64,000 bases of DNA from Chloroflexota bacterium (lineage in GTDB: Bacteria; Chloroflexota; Limnocylindria; Limnocylindrales; CSP1-4). The notes beneath the pieces were generated by a model that did not search any database, was not told where the DNA came from, and worked only from the letters and a program-made list of their open reading frames with translations. The DNA lies in the NCBI GenBank assembly GCA_029778235.1, contig JAKOQS010000350.1, forward strand, positions 1-64,000. Reading direction: 5' to 3'. Positions 48,307 through 58,073 of the stretch are shown here, piece after piece. Both the position numbers and the translations under genes were made by a program. The stretch's first letter is position 1. Each line of letters begins with the position of its first letter.

Positions 48307-48951
48307 ATGACCGCCAGCGCCGACGTCCTCGTCCCCGCCGACCGAGGCGAGACGCTCGAGGAGCTCGTCCACATCGCGGAGGAGCACTCCAAGGGCGGGA
48401 TCAGCAACCCCGTCCTGGGGATGATCCTGTTCATCGCCTCGGAGGTGATGTTCTTCGCGGGGCTCTTCGCGGCCTACTTCAGCCTCCGCTCCAACGCGCC
48501 CGTGTGGCCCCCGACCGGGAACCCCGAGTTCGACCTCCGCGCGCACATCGCGCTGCCGGCCGTGCTCACGCTCATGCTCATCACGAGCTCCATCACGTGC
48601 CAGATCGGGATCTGGGCCATCCGGCGGGGCGACCGGAAGGGCCTGATGCGCGCCTTCACGATCACGATCGTCCTCGGGATCCTCTTCCTCGCGGGCCAGC
48701 TGTACGACTACTCGCAGCTGGGCTTCGGGGTGAACGACGGCGTCTTCGGGTCCACCTTCTACACGCTCACCGGCTTCCACGGCGCCCACGTCTTCGCCGG
48801 GGTGCTGATGCTCGGCGTCATCCTCTACCGCGGCGCGGCCGGCCAGTTCTCCGGGCGTCACCACGATGCCGTCGAGGCGACGAGCCTCTACTGGCACTTC
48901 GTGGACGTGGTCTGGATCTGCCTGTTCACCCTCCTGTACATCCTCAACTAG
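48307..48951 (+). CDS. ctaE: Cytochrome c oxidase subunit III
   Basis: IASEVMFFAGLFAAYF, TGFHGAHVFAGV, YWHFVDVVWICLFTLLYI. Confidence 0.95.
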   Translation: MTASADVLVPADRGETLEELVHIAEEHSKGGISNPVLGMILFIASEVMFFAGLFAAYFSLRSNAPVWPPTGNPEFDLRAHIALPAVLTLMLITSSITCQIGIWAIRRGDRKGLMRAFTITIVLGILFLAGQLYDYSQLGFGVNDGVFGSTFYTLTGFHGAHVFAGVLMLGVILYRGAAGQFSGRHHDAVEATSLYWHFVDVVWICLFTLLYILN

Positions 48952-48968
48952 GGACCGGGAGAAGCGCC

Positions 48969-49136
48969 GTGATCCGACCTCGCACCACGCTCCTCGTCGC
49001 GGTCCTCTTCCTCGCGGTCGCGGCGGTCTACTACGCCCTCAGCCAGGACGCGGGCGGCACGACGATGCTGGTCGCGCTGGCCATCGGGATGGGCCTGCTT
49101 TCGTATACCCTCGCGCTGGGCTCGCCGAAGGGCTGA
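48969..49136 (+). CDS. Short two-TM protein in the subunit IV position of the cox operon
   Basis: VIRPRTTLLVAVLFLAVAAVYYALSQDAGGTTMLVALAIGMGLLSYTLALGSPKG; GTG start. Confidence 0.5.
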   Translation: MIRPRTTLLVAVLFLAVAAVYYALSQDAGGTTMLVALAIGMGLLSYTLALGSPKG

Positions 49137-49200
49137 GCATGCGCACGGCGCGCCCGTCGATCCCGGCGGCGGCCACAGCAGGGAGCGGACCCGACCGTCC

Positions 49201-50436
49201 ATGACCGATCTCTGGAACACGATCGTCAACGACTACCTCGGGCGGCTGGTCTCGCCCGACTGGGGCGCGCTCGTGGGCCTCATCCCGGTCGCGCTGCTTG
49301 GTGTCGTGGCGCTCTACGTCGGCTGGATCCTGGTGCGGTTCGCCACGGCGGGGCCCCGCACGCGGGGCGGCCCGGTCGTGCCGCGCACGCCGGCCGGCGT
49401 GCACATGCCGGGCCCCAGCCTCTCGCCGCTCTACCTGGCGGCCGCGGCGACGGTGCTGTTCCTCGGGCTCGCGGCGATGAACGCGGACCCCACGATCCTC
49501 GTGCTCGGCGCGATCCCGCTCCGCGACATCGGGCCGTGGATCTTCGCCCTCGGCGTCCTCCTGACGATCGGCGCCGGCCTCTACTGGGGCCGCGAGGTGA
49601 TGCGCGAGTCCGGTCGCCCGGCCGGCCGGGGCGTCGTCGCCGGCGCATTCGACGCGCGACGGCCGCCGGAAGGCGTCCACGTCCCCGGGCCGTCCTTCCG
49701 CCCGGTGCTCATCGCCGTGGCGGCCACGGTGCTGTTCCTCGGGCTCGGCCTCTCGACGAACCAGCAGATCGTCAAGGACCACGGCGACGTGGGGCTGCCC
49801 ATCCTCCTCGCCGGGCTCGTGATGATCGCGATCGTGGGGCTCCAGTGGCTGCGCGACGCCGTCGTGGAGTACCGGCTCGCCGTCAAGGCGGACCGGACCG
49901 GCCACCTGGAGAACCCGCCCGCTCCGCACTTCCCGTGGGTCACGCTCGGCTTCTTCGCGCTGCTGTTCGTCGGCGCGGTCCTGGTGGGCACCGGCACGCT
50001 GCCGCCCAGCTCGGGTGGCGGCACGGCGGGCGGCGGCGCCGCCCCCACGTCGGCACCGGGCGGCGGGGGCACGGCGGCGACGTCCGCGCCGGCCGCGACG
50101 CCTGCCGGATCGGGCGCCGCCACCTCGGCGCCGGGTGGCGGAACACCGTCGGGTCCGGTGATCAAGATCGTCGCGCAGAACATCGCGTTCGACGTCTCGG
50201 AGATCACGGCACCAGCGGACACCGCGTTCACGATCTCGTTCGACAACCAGGACGCGGGGATCCCGCACAACGTGGCGATCCACAAGGACTCGCCGACGGG
50301 CGACGTGGTCTTCATGGGCGAGATCATCACCGGCGTCGCGCAGAAGGACTACGCTGTCCCGGCCCTCCCGGCCGGCACCTACGCCTTCGTCTGCACGGTG
50401 CACCCGAACATGGTCGGGACGCTCACCGTCCAGTAA
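49201..50436 (+). CDS. Membrane protein with internal duplicated module and C-terminal type-1 cupredoxin domain
   Basis: Repeats TPAGVHMPGPSLSPLYLAAAATVLFLGLA / [30 protein letters not shown]-terminal AQNIAFDVSEITAP...GIPHNV...CTVHPNM. Confidence 0.8.
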   Translation: MTDLWNTIVNDYLGRLVSPDWGALVGLIPVALLGVVALYVGWILVRFATAGPRTRGGPVVPRTPAGVHMPGPSLSPLYLAAAATVLFLGLAAMNADPTILVLGAIPLRDIGPWIFALGVLLTIGAGLYWGREVMRESGRPAGRGVVAGAFDARRPPEGVHVPGPSFRPVLIAVAATVLFLGLGLSTNQQIVKDHGDVGLPILLAGLVMIAIVGLQWLRDAVVEYRLAVKADRTGHLENPPAPHFPWVTLGFFALLFVGAVLVGTGTLPPSSGGGTAGGGAAPTSAPGGGGTAATSAPAATPAGSGAATSAPGGGTPSGPVIKIVAQNIAFDVSEITAPADTAFTISFDNQDAGIPHNVAIHKDSPTGDVVFMGEIITGVAQKDYAVPALPAGTYAFVCTVHPNMVGTLTVQ

Positions 50437-50451
50437 GGAAGCGCTCCGCTC

Positions 50452-51038
50452 GTGCTCCTCCGCCGCTCCCCGGTCGCGGGCCTGCGCGGCCGTTCCGCCG
50501 CCGTCGGCTCGATCGCCCTCGTCGCCGCCGTCCTCCTCGGCGCGTGCTCCGGCCCGAGTGGCTCGGCGCCCGCGGGGACCTCACCCGCGGGGTCGATGCC
50601 CGCATCGAGCGTCGCCGTCGGGCCGGAGGTGGGCGCGCTCGCGCCGGACCTCGTCCTCACGGACCTCGACGGGAAGCCGTTCCGCCTCTCCGACCTGCGC
50701 GGGCGGCCGGTCGTGCTCAACTACTGGGCATCGTGGTGCGGACCGTGCCGCGATGAGTTCCCCGAGCTGAAGGCCGCGCTCGAGGCGCACGGGACAGCCG
50801 CGCTGGCGGTCGTCGGCGTCCTCTTCAAGGACGATCCCGGGCCCGCCCGGGACTTCATGGCGAAGGAGGGAGCCACCTGGACCTCGCTCGCCGACCCCGA
50901 CGGCACGGGTGCCGCGGCATACCGCGTCGTCGCCCCGCCGACCACCTTCTTCATCGACGCGGAGGGCGTGGTCCGCGACATGCAGATCGGCGGGATGACG
51001 GGCGAGCAGCTCGACCGCCACCTCGAGACGATCCTGCG

Positions 51039-51042
<4 letters not shown>
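50452..51042 (+). CDS. TlpA/ResA-like thiol-disulfide oxidoreductase lipoprotein
   Basis: Lipobox VLLGACSG; WASWCGPCRDEFPELKAAL. Confidence 0.9.
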
Positions 51043-52093
<1,051 letters not shown>

Positions 52094-52097
<4 letters not shown>

Positions 52098-52837
52098 GCG
52101 CCCCCGCGCCGCTCCCGCGCATGATCGCCGCCCAGGCCGGGATGGAGCTCCGGCTCACCGCGCGCCGCGGCGAGAACCTGTTCGTCACGCTCGTCCTGCC
52201 GGCGGCCCTGCTCCTCTTCTTCGCGTCGGTGCCGGTGTTCCCGGCGGACTCGGACCGGCCGGTCGCGTTCCTCCTGCCCGGAGCGCTCGGGCTCGCCATC
52301 ATCGCGACCGCGTTCGTGAACCTCGGGATCTCGACCGCGTTCGAGCGCGGCTACGGCGTGCTGAAGCGACTCGGCGGGTCGCCGCTGCCGCGCTCGGGCC
52401 TCCTGGCCGCCAAGGTGGCCGCGGTCGCCGCGGTGGAGGCCGCGAGCGTCGTGGTCCTGTTCGCGGTCGCCGCCATCCTCGGCTGGGGGCCCGGCAGCGC
52501 GTTCTCGGTCCCCGTCGTGGCCGCGGCCGTGCTCCTGGGGACCTTCGCGTTCGCGAGCCTCGGGCTCCTCCTCGCAGGCGCACTCCGGCCGGAGGCCACG
52601 CTGGCCCTGGCGAACGCGATCTTCGTTCTGTTCCTCCTGGTGGGCGGCGTCATCCTGCCCATCGCGCGGCTGCCGGAGCCGCTCGCCGCCCTCGCCCGGC
52701 TCCTGCCGTCCGGCGCGCTCACGGACGCGCTGCGCGCCGGGTTCGACGGTGGCGATGCCGTGCTGCCGTTCCTGGTCCTCGGGGCCTGGGGCGTCGTGGC
52801 CGCGCTCCTCACGGCGCGGACCTTCCGCTGGGAGTGA
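52094..52837 (+). CDS. ABC-2 type transporter permease
   Basis: About 6 TM; FERGYGVLKRLGGSPLPRSGLLAAK; GTGA overlap with the ATPase gene. Confidence 0.85.
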
Positions 52838-52880
52838 ACGGCGGGCCTCGGCGACGCGCGCCTTCGGCGCTCCCCCGGCC

Positions 52881-54779
52881 CTAGGCCCTCCCCTGCTCCG
52901 CCACCATCCGCTGTGCCGTGCGCCGCGCCAGCGCGAGGATCGACAGCATCGGGTTCACCCCGCTCGCCGTCGGGAACGCGCTCGCGTCGGTCACCCAGAG
53001 GCCGCGGAGGCCTCGCACCCGGCCGTCGGGGTCGGCCGTGGAGTCCCGTGGGTCCGTCCCGATCCTGCAGCTCGACATCTGGTGTGCCGTGAACAGCAGG
53101 ACCCGGTTGGGGGAGACGCCCCGGCGCTCGATCCCTGCGAGCAGGTCGGCCATCGACCCGCCCGGCTCGCGCGCCAGCGGCGGCGTGTGCAGCGTGAAGA
53201 TCCGGCCCGCGCCGGCGGCCTCCTGGAGGCGCGCGAGCTCGAGCATCGCGCGCAGCAGGAGGCGACGCTCCGGGGCCCCGACCCCGTACCGGATCCGCGG
53301 CGCGCCGTCACGATCCACGTCGATCCGGCCGGGGGTCCGGTCCCGGACGATCGCGAGGAAGGCGGCGGTCCTCGCGGACTGCGCGAGCGATGCCGCGTGC
53401 TGCGCACCGGACCACCACGGCAGCGCCGTCCCGATGATCCCCGGGTGCATGGGCGACGCCTCGATGCGGAACCCGTGCCGTCCGTCGATCTCGGCGAACG
53501 CGTCGCTCATCACCGACTGCGGGACGCCCGACCACGCATCGATGCGCTCCGGGTAGACGCCGGCGACGGCCGCCACGGGATGCAGCCGGAGCGTGCGGCC
53601 GGCCACCCCGTCGCCGATGCCGGACCGCTGGAGCAGGACGGGCGAGAGCAGCGATCCGCCGGCGAGGGCGACCTGCCGTGCCCGGATCGTCACCTCGCCG
53701 CCGGGCACCGCGGCCACGACCCCCTCCACCCGGCCGCCCCGGACGACGACCCTGCGCGCCTCGGACCGGTCCAGCACCGCGGCGCCGTGCGCGCAGGCGT
53801 CGGCGAGGTAGGTGCGCAGGGCCGAGCGCTTCGCGCCGGTTCGGCATCCCACCGAGCACGGACCGCAGTCCGTGCATCCGCGGACGTTGCGCGGGATGAC
53901 CTGGCGCGGGAGGCCCAGCGCGTCGAGGCCGCGCGCGAGCGCCCCGTTGGGGCCGTTGGGCTCGCTCTCGGCGGCGGTCACCGAGATGTCGGCCTCGACC
54001 GCGTCGTAGTGGGGATCCAGGTCGTCGATGCCGGCGGCCCGCCACTCCTCGCGGACGGCGTCCGGCAGCCGGAGCGAGGAGCTCCAGTTGATGACCGTGC
54101 CGCCGCCGACCGCGCTGCCTGCGCGGATGCTGATCCAGCGGTCGTCCGTCGCCGTGAGGCCACGGTCCAGGAAGAGCCGGGCGAGACCCTGCAGCTCCGG
54201 GCCGCCGAAGTCGTGCTCGGTCACGTTCGCCGCGCGCTCGAGGACGACCACGCGCCTGCCCGCGGCGGCGAGGACGGCCGCCGCGACGCTCCCGCCCGCG
54301 CCCGACCCGACGACGCAGACGTCGGCGTCGATCACCTCGCCCGGTGACGGCGTGCGCACGTGCACGGAGCTCGGATCGGGCTCGTCGGGGATCGGCGGCA
54401 CGAAGCCCGTGGCGGCGCGGTATGGCGAGCCCTCGATCCCATAGAGGAGGAGGAAAGTGAGGCGCTTGAGGTCCTGGAACGCGGTCCGGGTCAGCGGGAC
54501 GGGACTCGTCGCCATCCGGCGCAGGTACCGCTCACGCTCGGCGAGCGGGGCGCGCGAGAAGCGTCGCGGCATCCCCGTCAGGGCGAGGCTGGCGATCGGG
54601 TTCTCGACCGCGCGCAGGAAGAGGCGCAGCTGCGACTCGAGCGACGGGCGGCCCAGCGCGTGCACCTCGCCCAGCAGCGCGCGATGGATGCCCAGCTCGC
54701 TGGCCGGCGGCAGGCCCGCGCCGTCACCCGGCGCGAATGTGTCGACGATCGCGGCAAGGGTGTCGAGACGCGCGGACAT
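52881..54779 (-). CDS. GMC-family FAD oxidoreductase with N-terminal extension
   Basis: VCVVGSGAGGSVAAAVLAAAGRRVVVLE, AVGGGTVINWSSSLRLPDAVREEW, TDCGPCSVGCRTGAKRS, C-terminal HQMSSCRIGTDPRDSTADPDGRVRGLRGLWVTDASAFPTASGVNPMLSILALA. Confidence 0.92.
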   Translation of the reverse strand: MSARLDTLAAIVDTFAPGDGAGLPPASELGIHRALLGEVHALGRPSLESQLRLFLRAVENPIASLALTGMPRRFSRAPLAERERYLRRMATSPVPLTRTAFQDLKRLTFLLLYGIEGSPYRAATGFVPPIPDEPDPSSVHVRTPSPGEVIDADVCVVGSGAGGSVAAAVLAAAGRRVVVLERAANVTEHDFGGPELQGLARLFLDRGLTATDDRWISIRAGSAVGGGTVINWSSSLRLPDAVREEWRAAGIDDLDPHYDAVEADISVTAAESEPNGPNGALARGLDALGLPRQVIPRNVRGCTDCGPCSVGCRTGAKRSALRTYLADACAHGAAVLDRSEARRVVVRGGRVEGVVAAVPGGEVTIRARQVALAGGSLLSPVLLQRSGIGDGVAGRTLRLHPVAAVAGVYPERIDAWSGVPQSVMSDAFAEIDGRHGFRIEASPMHPGIIGTALPWWSGAQHAASLAQSARTAAFLAIVRDRTPGRIDVDRDGAPRIRYGVGAPERRLLLRAMLELARLQEAAGAGRIFTLHTPPLAREPGGSMADLLAGIERRGVSPNRVLLFTAHQMSSCRIGTDPRDSTADPDGRVRGLRGLWVTDASAFPTASGVNPMLSILALARRTAQRMVAEQGRA

Positions 54780-54968
54780 GGGGCGGAGAGTAGCAGGGGC
54801 GGGTGTGGCGACGGAGGCTCGGTCGGGGTGTCACGCCCGGGGACGGGTGGCCGCGCACGGGCCGCCGGGTCCTGCCCCGGGACGAGGGATGCCCGCGGGG
54901 GCGCCGACCGCACGTCCAGCGGCGGGCGTCAGGCCCGGGAGCGGACGGTCACGCCCGGGCGGGCGAAG

Positions 54969-55006
54969 CCGGCAGGGCCGGCCGCTCGCGCGGCCGGCCC
55001 TGCCGG
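54969..55006 (-). terminator. Very strong hairpin downstream of the liv-type operon (17-bp perfect stem, TCGC loop)
   Basis: CCGGCAGGGCCGGCCGC-TCGC-GCGGCCGGCCCTGCCGG. Confidence 0.6.
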
Positions 55007-55076
55007 TGGGAGGAGGAGGAGCCGCGTCCCTCGCCGGACGCGACTTCGGACCTCTGTTCTCAGCGAAGCTCGTCGG

Positions 55077-56507
55077 TCACCACTCGCACTTGTTCGGCGG
55101 GTTCTCCGGGTCGCACTTCGCTTCCGTCTTGATCTGGTCGAGGATGTCGAGATAGAGGTTCGCGTCGAGGAGGACCGGCGCGCCCGCCTTCCCGTCCGCG
55201 CCGTACGGCGTATAGGACGGGGTGATGGCGTTGACGCCGCCCTCGGTGTACGAGCCGGGGCCGGTGACGCCCTCGTAGTCGATGTCCTTGCCGGCCCGGA
55301 TGAGCGCCAGGCAGTCCGCGTACGTGTAGCAGATCTCGCCGGGCCCGTCGCCGACCTTGAACATCGCCGGCGCCCATGCGCTCGCCTTGTACGAGCCCGC
55401 CGCCTCGACGGCAAGGGCCGTCTGGACGAGGAGGTCGTACGTCGAGTACGCGTACGGGTTGTCGGCGCCGTAGTACGTGGTCGGATCGACGCCCGACTTC
55501 GCGACCCAGTCGTCGCGGAGCGGCTGGTAGAAGGTCCACGCCGGGGTGTCGGTGTTGGGGGAGAAGTTCGTGTACCCGATGCCCTTCTGGGAGGCGATCG
55601 GAGCGGTGCCGAGGGTGTTCATGAACTCAGCCTGGCTCCAGCCGGTCTCGCCGATCCAGTTGAGCGAGATGCCCTTCTCCGCCGCCTGCTTGATGAGGGT
55701 CGCGGACTCGACCGAGCCCGCCTGCACGATGACGGCGTCAGGGTTCAGGTCGGCGATCTTCTGGGCGACCGCCGCGTAGGACGGCTGCTCCGGCTGCTCG
55801 TCGATCCGCGCGAGGACCTCGAGGCCCAGCAGCTTGGCGGAGTCCTCGGCCGCGTCGGCGGCGGCCTGGAAGCCCTCCACCTGGGTGGCGAAGATCACGA
55901 CCTTCTTCGCGCCGATCGAGTTCGCGTACAGGCTTCCGAACGTCCCGAGGCCCTGGTCGAGGCCCTGGGCGCGGAAGATCGGCTCGGCGCCCTTGCCGCC
56001 GAGGTTGCCGGGGATCGCGCCGCCGTGGACGGACGGACCGAGCGGGGAGTCGTTCTCCTGCCAGTAGTCCATCATGAAGTCACGGTAGGTGCGATACCCG
56101 TGGGCGATGCTGACGACGATCTCCGCCCCGTGCTTCTCGAGGCAGGTGCGCGCGGCCTGTGCCTCGCCGACCGTCCCGAGGTCCTCGTGGTACGTCTCCC
56201 ACGTCCGGCCGAGCGGCGGATCGAGGTTGATGACCTCCTTGATCGGGAACACCACGTCCGCCGTCAGCGCGGGCCCGTACGGGGCGAACTCGCCCGTGTA
56301 GTAGGCGAGCTCGCACACGGCCACCGGTTCACCCGACGGCGGCGCCTGTGTCGCGCCTCCTGCCTCGGTCGCCGCGGGCGCCTCGGTCGCGGCGGTCGTC
56401 CCCTCCGGCGCCGCGGTGCCCCCGCTGCTGGAGCATGCCCCGGCGACGATCGCGACCACCGCGAGCGCGCCGAGCATGCGCTTCGTCCTGCCGATCCCGG
56501 CACTCAT
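55077..56507 (-). CDS. ABC transporter substrate-binding lipoprotein (branched-chain amino acid/amide type)
   Basis: Lipobox VAIVAGACSSSGG; periplasmic-binding fold ELAYYTGEFAPYGPAL...GAKKVVIFATQVEGFQ. Confidence 0.88.
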   Translation of the reverse strand: MSAGIGRTKRMLGALAVVAIVAGACSSSGGTAAPEGTTAATEAPAATEAGGATQAPPSGEPVAVCELAYYTGEFAPYGPALTADVVFPIKEVINLDPPLGRTWETYHEDLGTVGEAQAARTCLEKHGAEIVVSIAHGYRTYRDFMMDYWQENDSPLGPSVHGGAIPGNLGGKGAEPIFRAQGLDQGLGTFGSLYANSIGAKKVVIFATQVEGFQAAADAAEDSAKLLGLEVLARIDEQPEQPSYAAVAQKIADLNPDAVIVQAGSVESATLIKQAAEKGISLNWIGETGWSQAEFMNTLGTAPIASQKGIGYTNFSPNTDTPAWTFYQPLRDDWVAKSGVDPTTYYGADNPYAYSTYDLLVQTALAVEAAGSYKASAWAPAMFKVGDGPGEICYTYADCLALIRAGKDIDYEGVTGPGSYTEGGVNAITPSYTPYGADGKAGAPVLLDANLYLDILDQIKTEAKCDPENPPNKCEW

Positions 56508-56548
56508 CGTGCACGTCCTCCTCTGTGCTGCCCTGGCTGTTGGGCGGG

Positions 56549-57265
56549 TCAGATCCGGTATCCCTCCTTCAGTTGCTGGGTCGTCACCTCCGAGGCGTCC
56601 ACGACCGCGTACGCCTCGCCGAGGCTCAGGACCATCACCCGGTCGGCGACCTGGAGCGCCTTCGTGGCGTTCTGCTCGGCCAGGACGATGGCGACGCCCC
56701 TCGTCTCGTGGATCTCCTTCACCTTGTCGAAGAACATGTCGACGTAGAGCGGCGAGAGGCCCGCCGTGGGCTCGTCGAGGAGCAGCACCCTCGGGTCCTG
56801 CATGAGAGCCCGGCCGCACGCGACCATCCGCGACTCGCCGCCGCTCAGCGTCCCTGCCGACTGGCGCTGGAGTGGCCTGAGCGCCGGGAAGAGCGCGAGC
56901 ACCTCGTCGACGCGATCGGCGACCGGCCGGTCGCCGATCATGCCGCCGACCCTGAGGTTCTCGAGGACCGTGAGCTTCGGGAACGTCCCGCTCTCCTGCG
57001 GCACGTACCCGATGCCGCGGCGGGCGGTCTCGTACGGTGGGGCCGAGGAGACGTCCGCGCCGAGGAAGCGGATCGAGCCGCCCATGAGCGGGATGAGACG
57101 GGCGAGAGTGGCGAGCAGCGTGGTCTTGCCCGCGCCGTTCGCGCCGAGGACCGCGAAGATCTCGTTCCCGACGGCGAAGTCGAGGCCCTTGAGGACCGTC
57201 ACGCCGTGGTAGCCGCTGCGCAGCCCCTCGACCTCGAGGGTGGCGGATCGGGCCGCGTCAGACAT
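56549..57265 (-). CDS. livF: ABC transporter ATP-binding protein (LivF-like)
   Basis: LGANGAGKTTLLATLARL, LSGGESRMVACGRALMQDPRVLLLDEPTAGLSP. Confidence 0.9.
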   Translation of the reverse strand: MSDAARSATLEVEGLRSGYHGVTVLKGLDFAVGNEIFAVLGANGAGKTTLLATLARLIPLMGGSIRFLGADVSSAPPYETARRGIGYVPQESGTFPKLTVLENLRVGGMIGDRPVADRVDEVLALFPALRPLQRQSAGTLSGGESRMVACGRALMQDPRVLLLDEPTAGLSPLYVDMFFDKVKEIHETRGVAIVLAEQNATKALQVADRVMVLSLGEAYAVVDASEVTTQQLKEGYRI

Positions 57266-58073
57266 GGCCCTCTCCCAGGTACTTCTCCACGACCGTCCGG
57301 TTCTCGCGGATCGACCGCGGGTCGCCCCGCAGGACCACCCGGCCCTCGGCCATGAAGAGGACCTCGTCGCAGAGGTTCCAGATGAGGTTCAGGTCGTGCT
57401 CCACGATCACCACCGCCGTCCCGGCGGCCGCGAGGTCCCGCACGACGGTCATCACCTTCTCCGTCAGGTCCTCCGGAAGACCGGCGGTCGGCTCGTCGAG
57501 CAGCAGGAACGTGGGCTTGAGCAGGAGACAGCGGACGATGTCGAGGACCTTCTTGTCGCCGGCGGACATCGCGAACGCCGTGGGGTCGGCGAACCCGAAG
57601 TAGTCGAGCCAGTGGCGCATCTCGGCCTCGTGCCGCCGGAAGGTCGCCCGCTCGCTCAGGATCCGCTGCGGCTGCTCGTACGCGGCCTCGGTGACCGCGA
57701 GGAGAAGCGAGTCCCAGATCGTCAGCTTGTCGAAGTCGGTGATGACCTGGTTCGACTTCACGACCCCGTGACGCGCCATCCGATGGGCGGGCAGCCGCGA
57801 CAGGACGACCGAGCCCCCCTCGGACGGGAGGAGCGAGATCGTCCCCCGGTCGAGCGAGGTGGAGTGCATGACCATCCGCATGAGCGTCGTCTTCCCGGCG
57901 CCGTTCGGACCGATGAGGCCCTCGATCGGGCGCTCGCCCAGGACGAGGTCGTCGACGTCCACGACGACGCGGCCGGCGAAGCTCTTCACCGCTCCCTGCA
58001 CGCGGATCCGCGGCCACGCGATCGCGCCGGTGGCCTCCGCGGGTGCTGCCGTCATGGCGGCGTCACTTGCCAT
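57258..58073 (-). CDS. livG: ABC transporter ATP-binding protein (LivG-like)
   Basis: IGPNGAGKTTLMRMVMHS, MSAGDKKVLDIVRCLLLKPTFLLLDEPTAGLPE. Confidence 0.9.
   Translation of the reverse strand: MASDAAMTAAPAEATGAIAWPRIRVQGAVKSFAGRVVVDVDDLVLGERPIEGLIGPNGAGKTTLMRMVMHSTSLDRGTISLLPSEGGSVVLSRLPAHRMARHGVVKSNQVITDFDKLTIWDSLLLAVTEAAYEQPQRILSERATFRRHEAEMRHWLDYFGFADPTAFAMSAGDKKVLDIVRCLLLKPTFLLLDEPTAGLPEDLTEKVMTVVRDLAAAGTAVVIVEHDLNLIWNLCDEVLFMAEGRVVLRGDPRSIRENRTVVEKYLGEGHV

Noticed and set aside
45686-48310. 874-aa ORF overlapping coxII and coxI in another frame
   Set aside because: Arg/Pro/Gly/Asp-rich out-of-frame translation; CoxI/II are unambiguous
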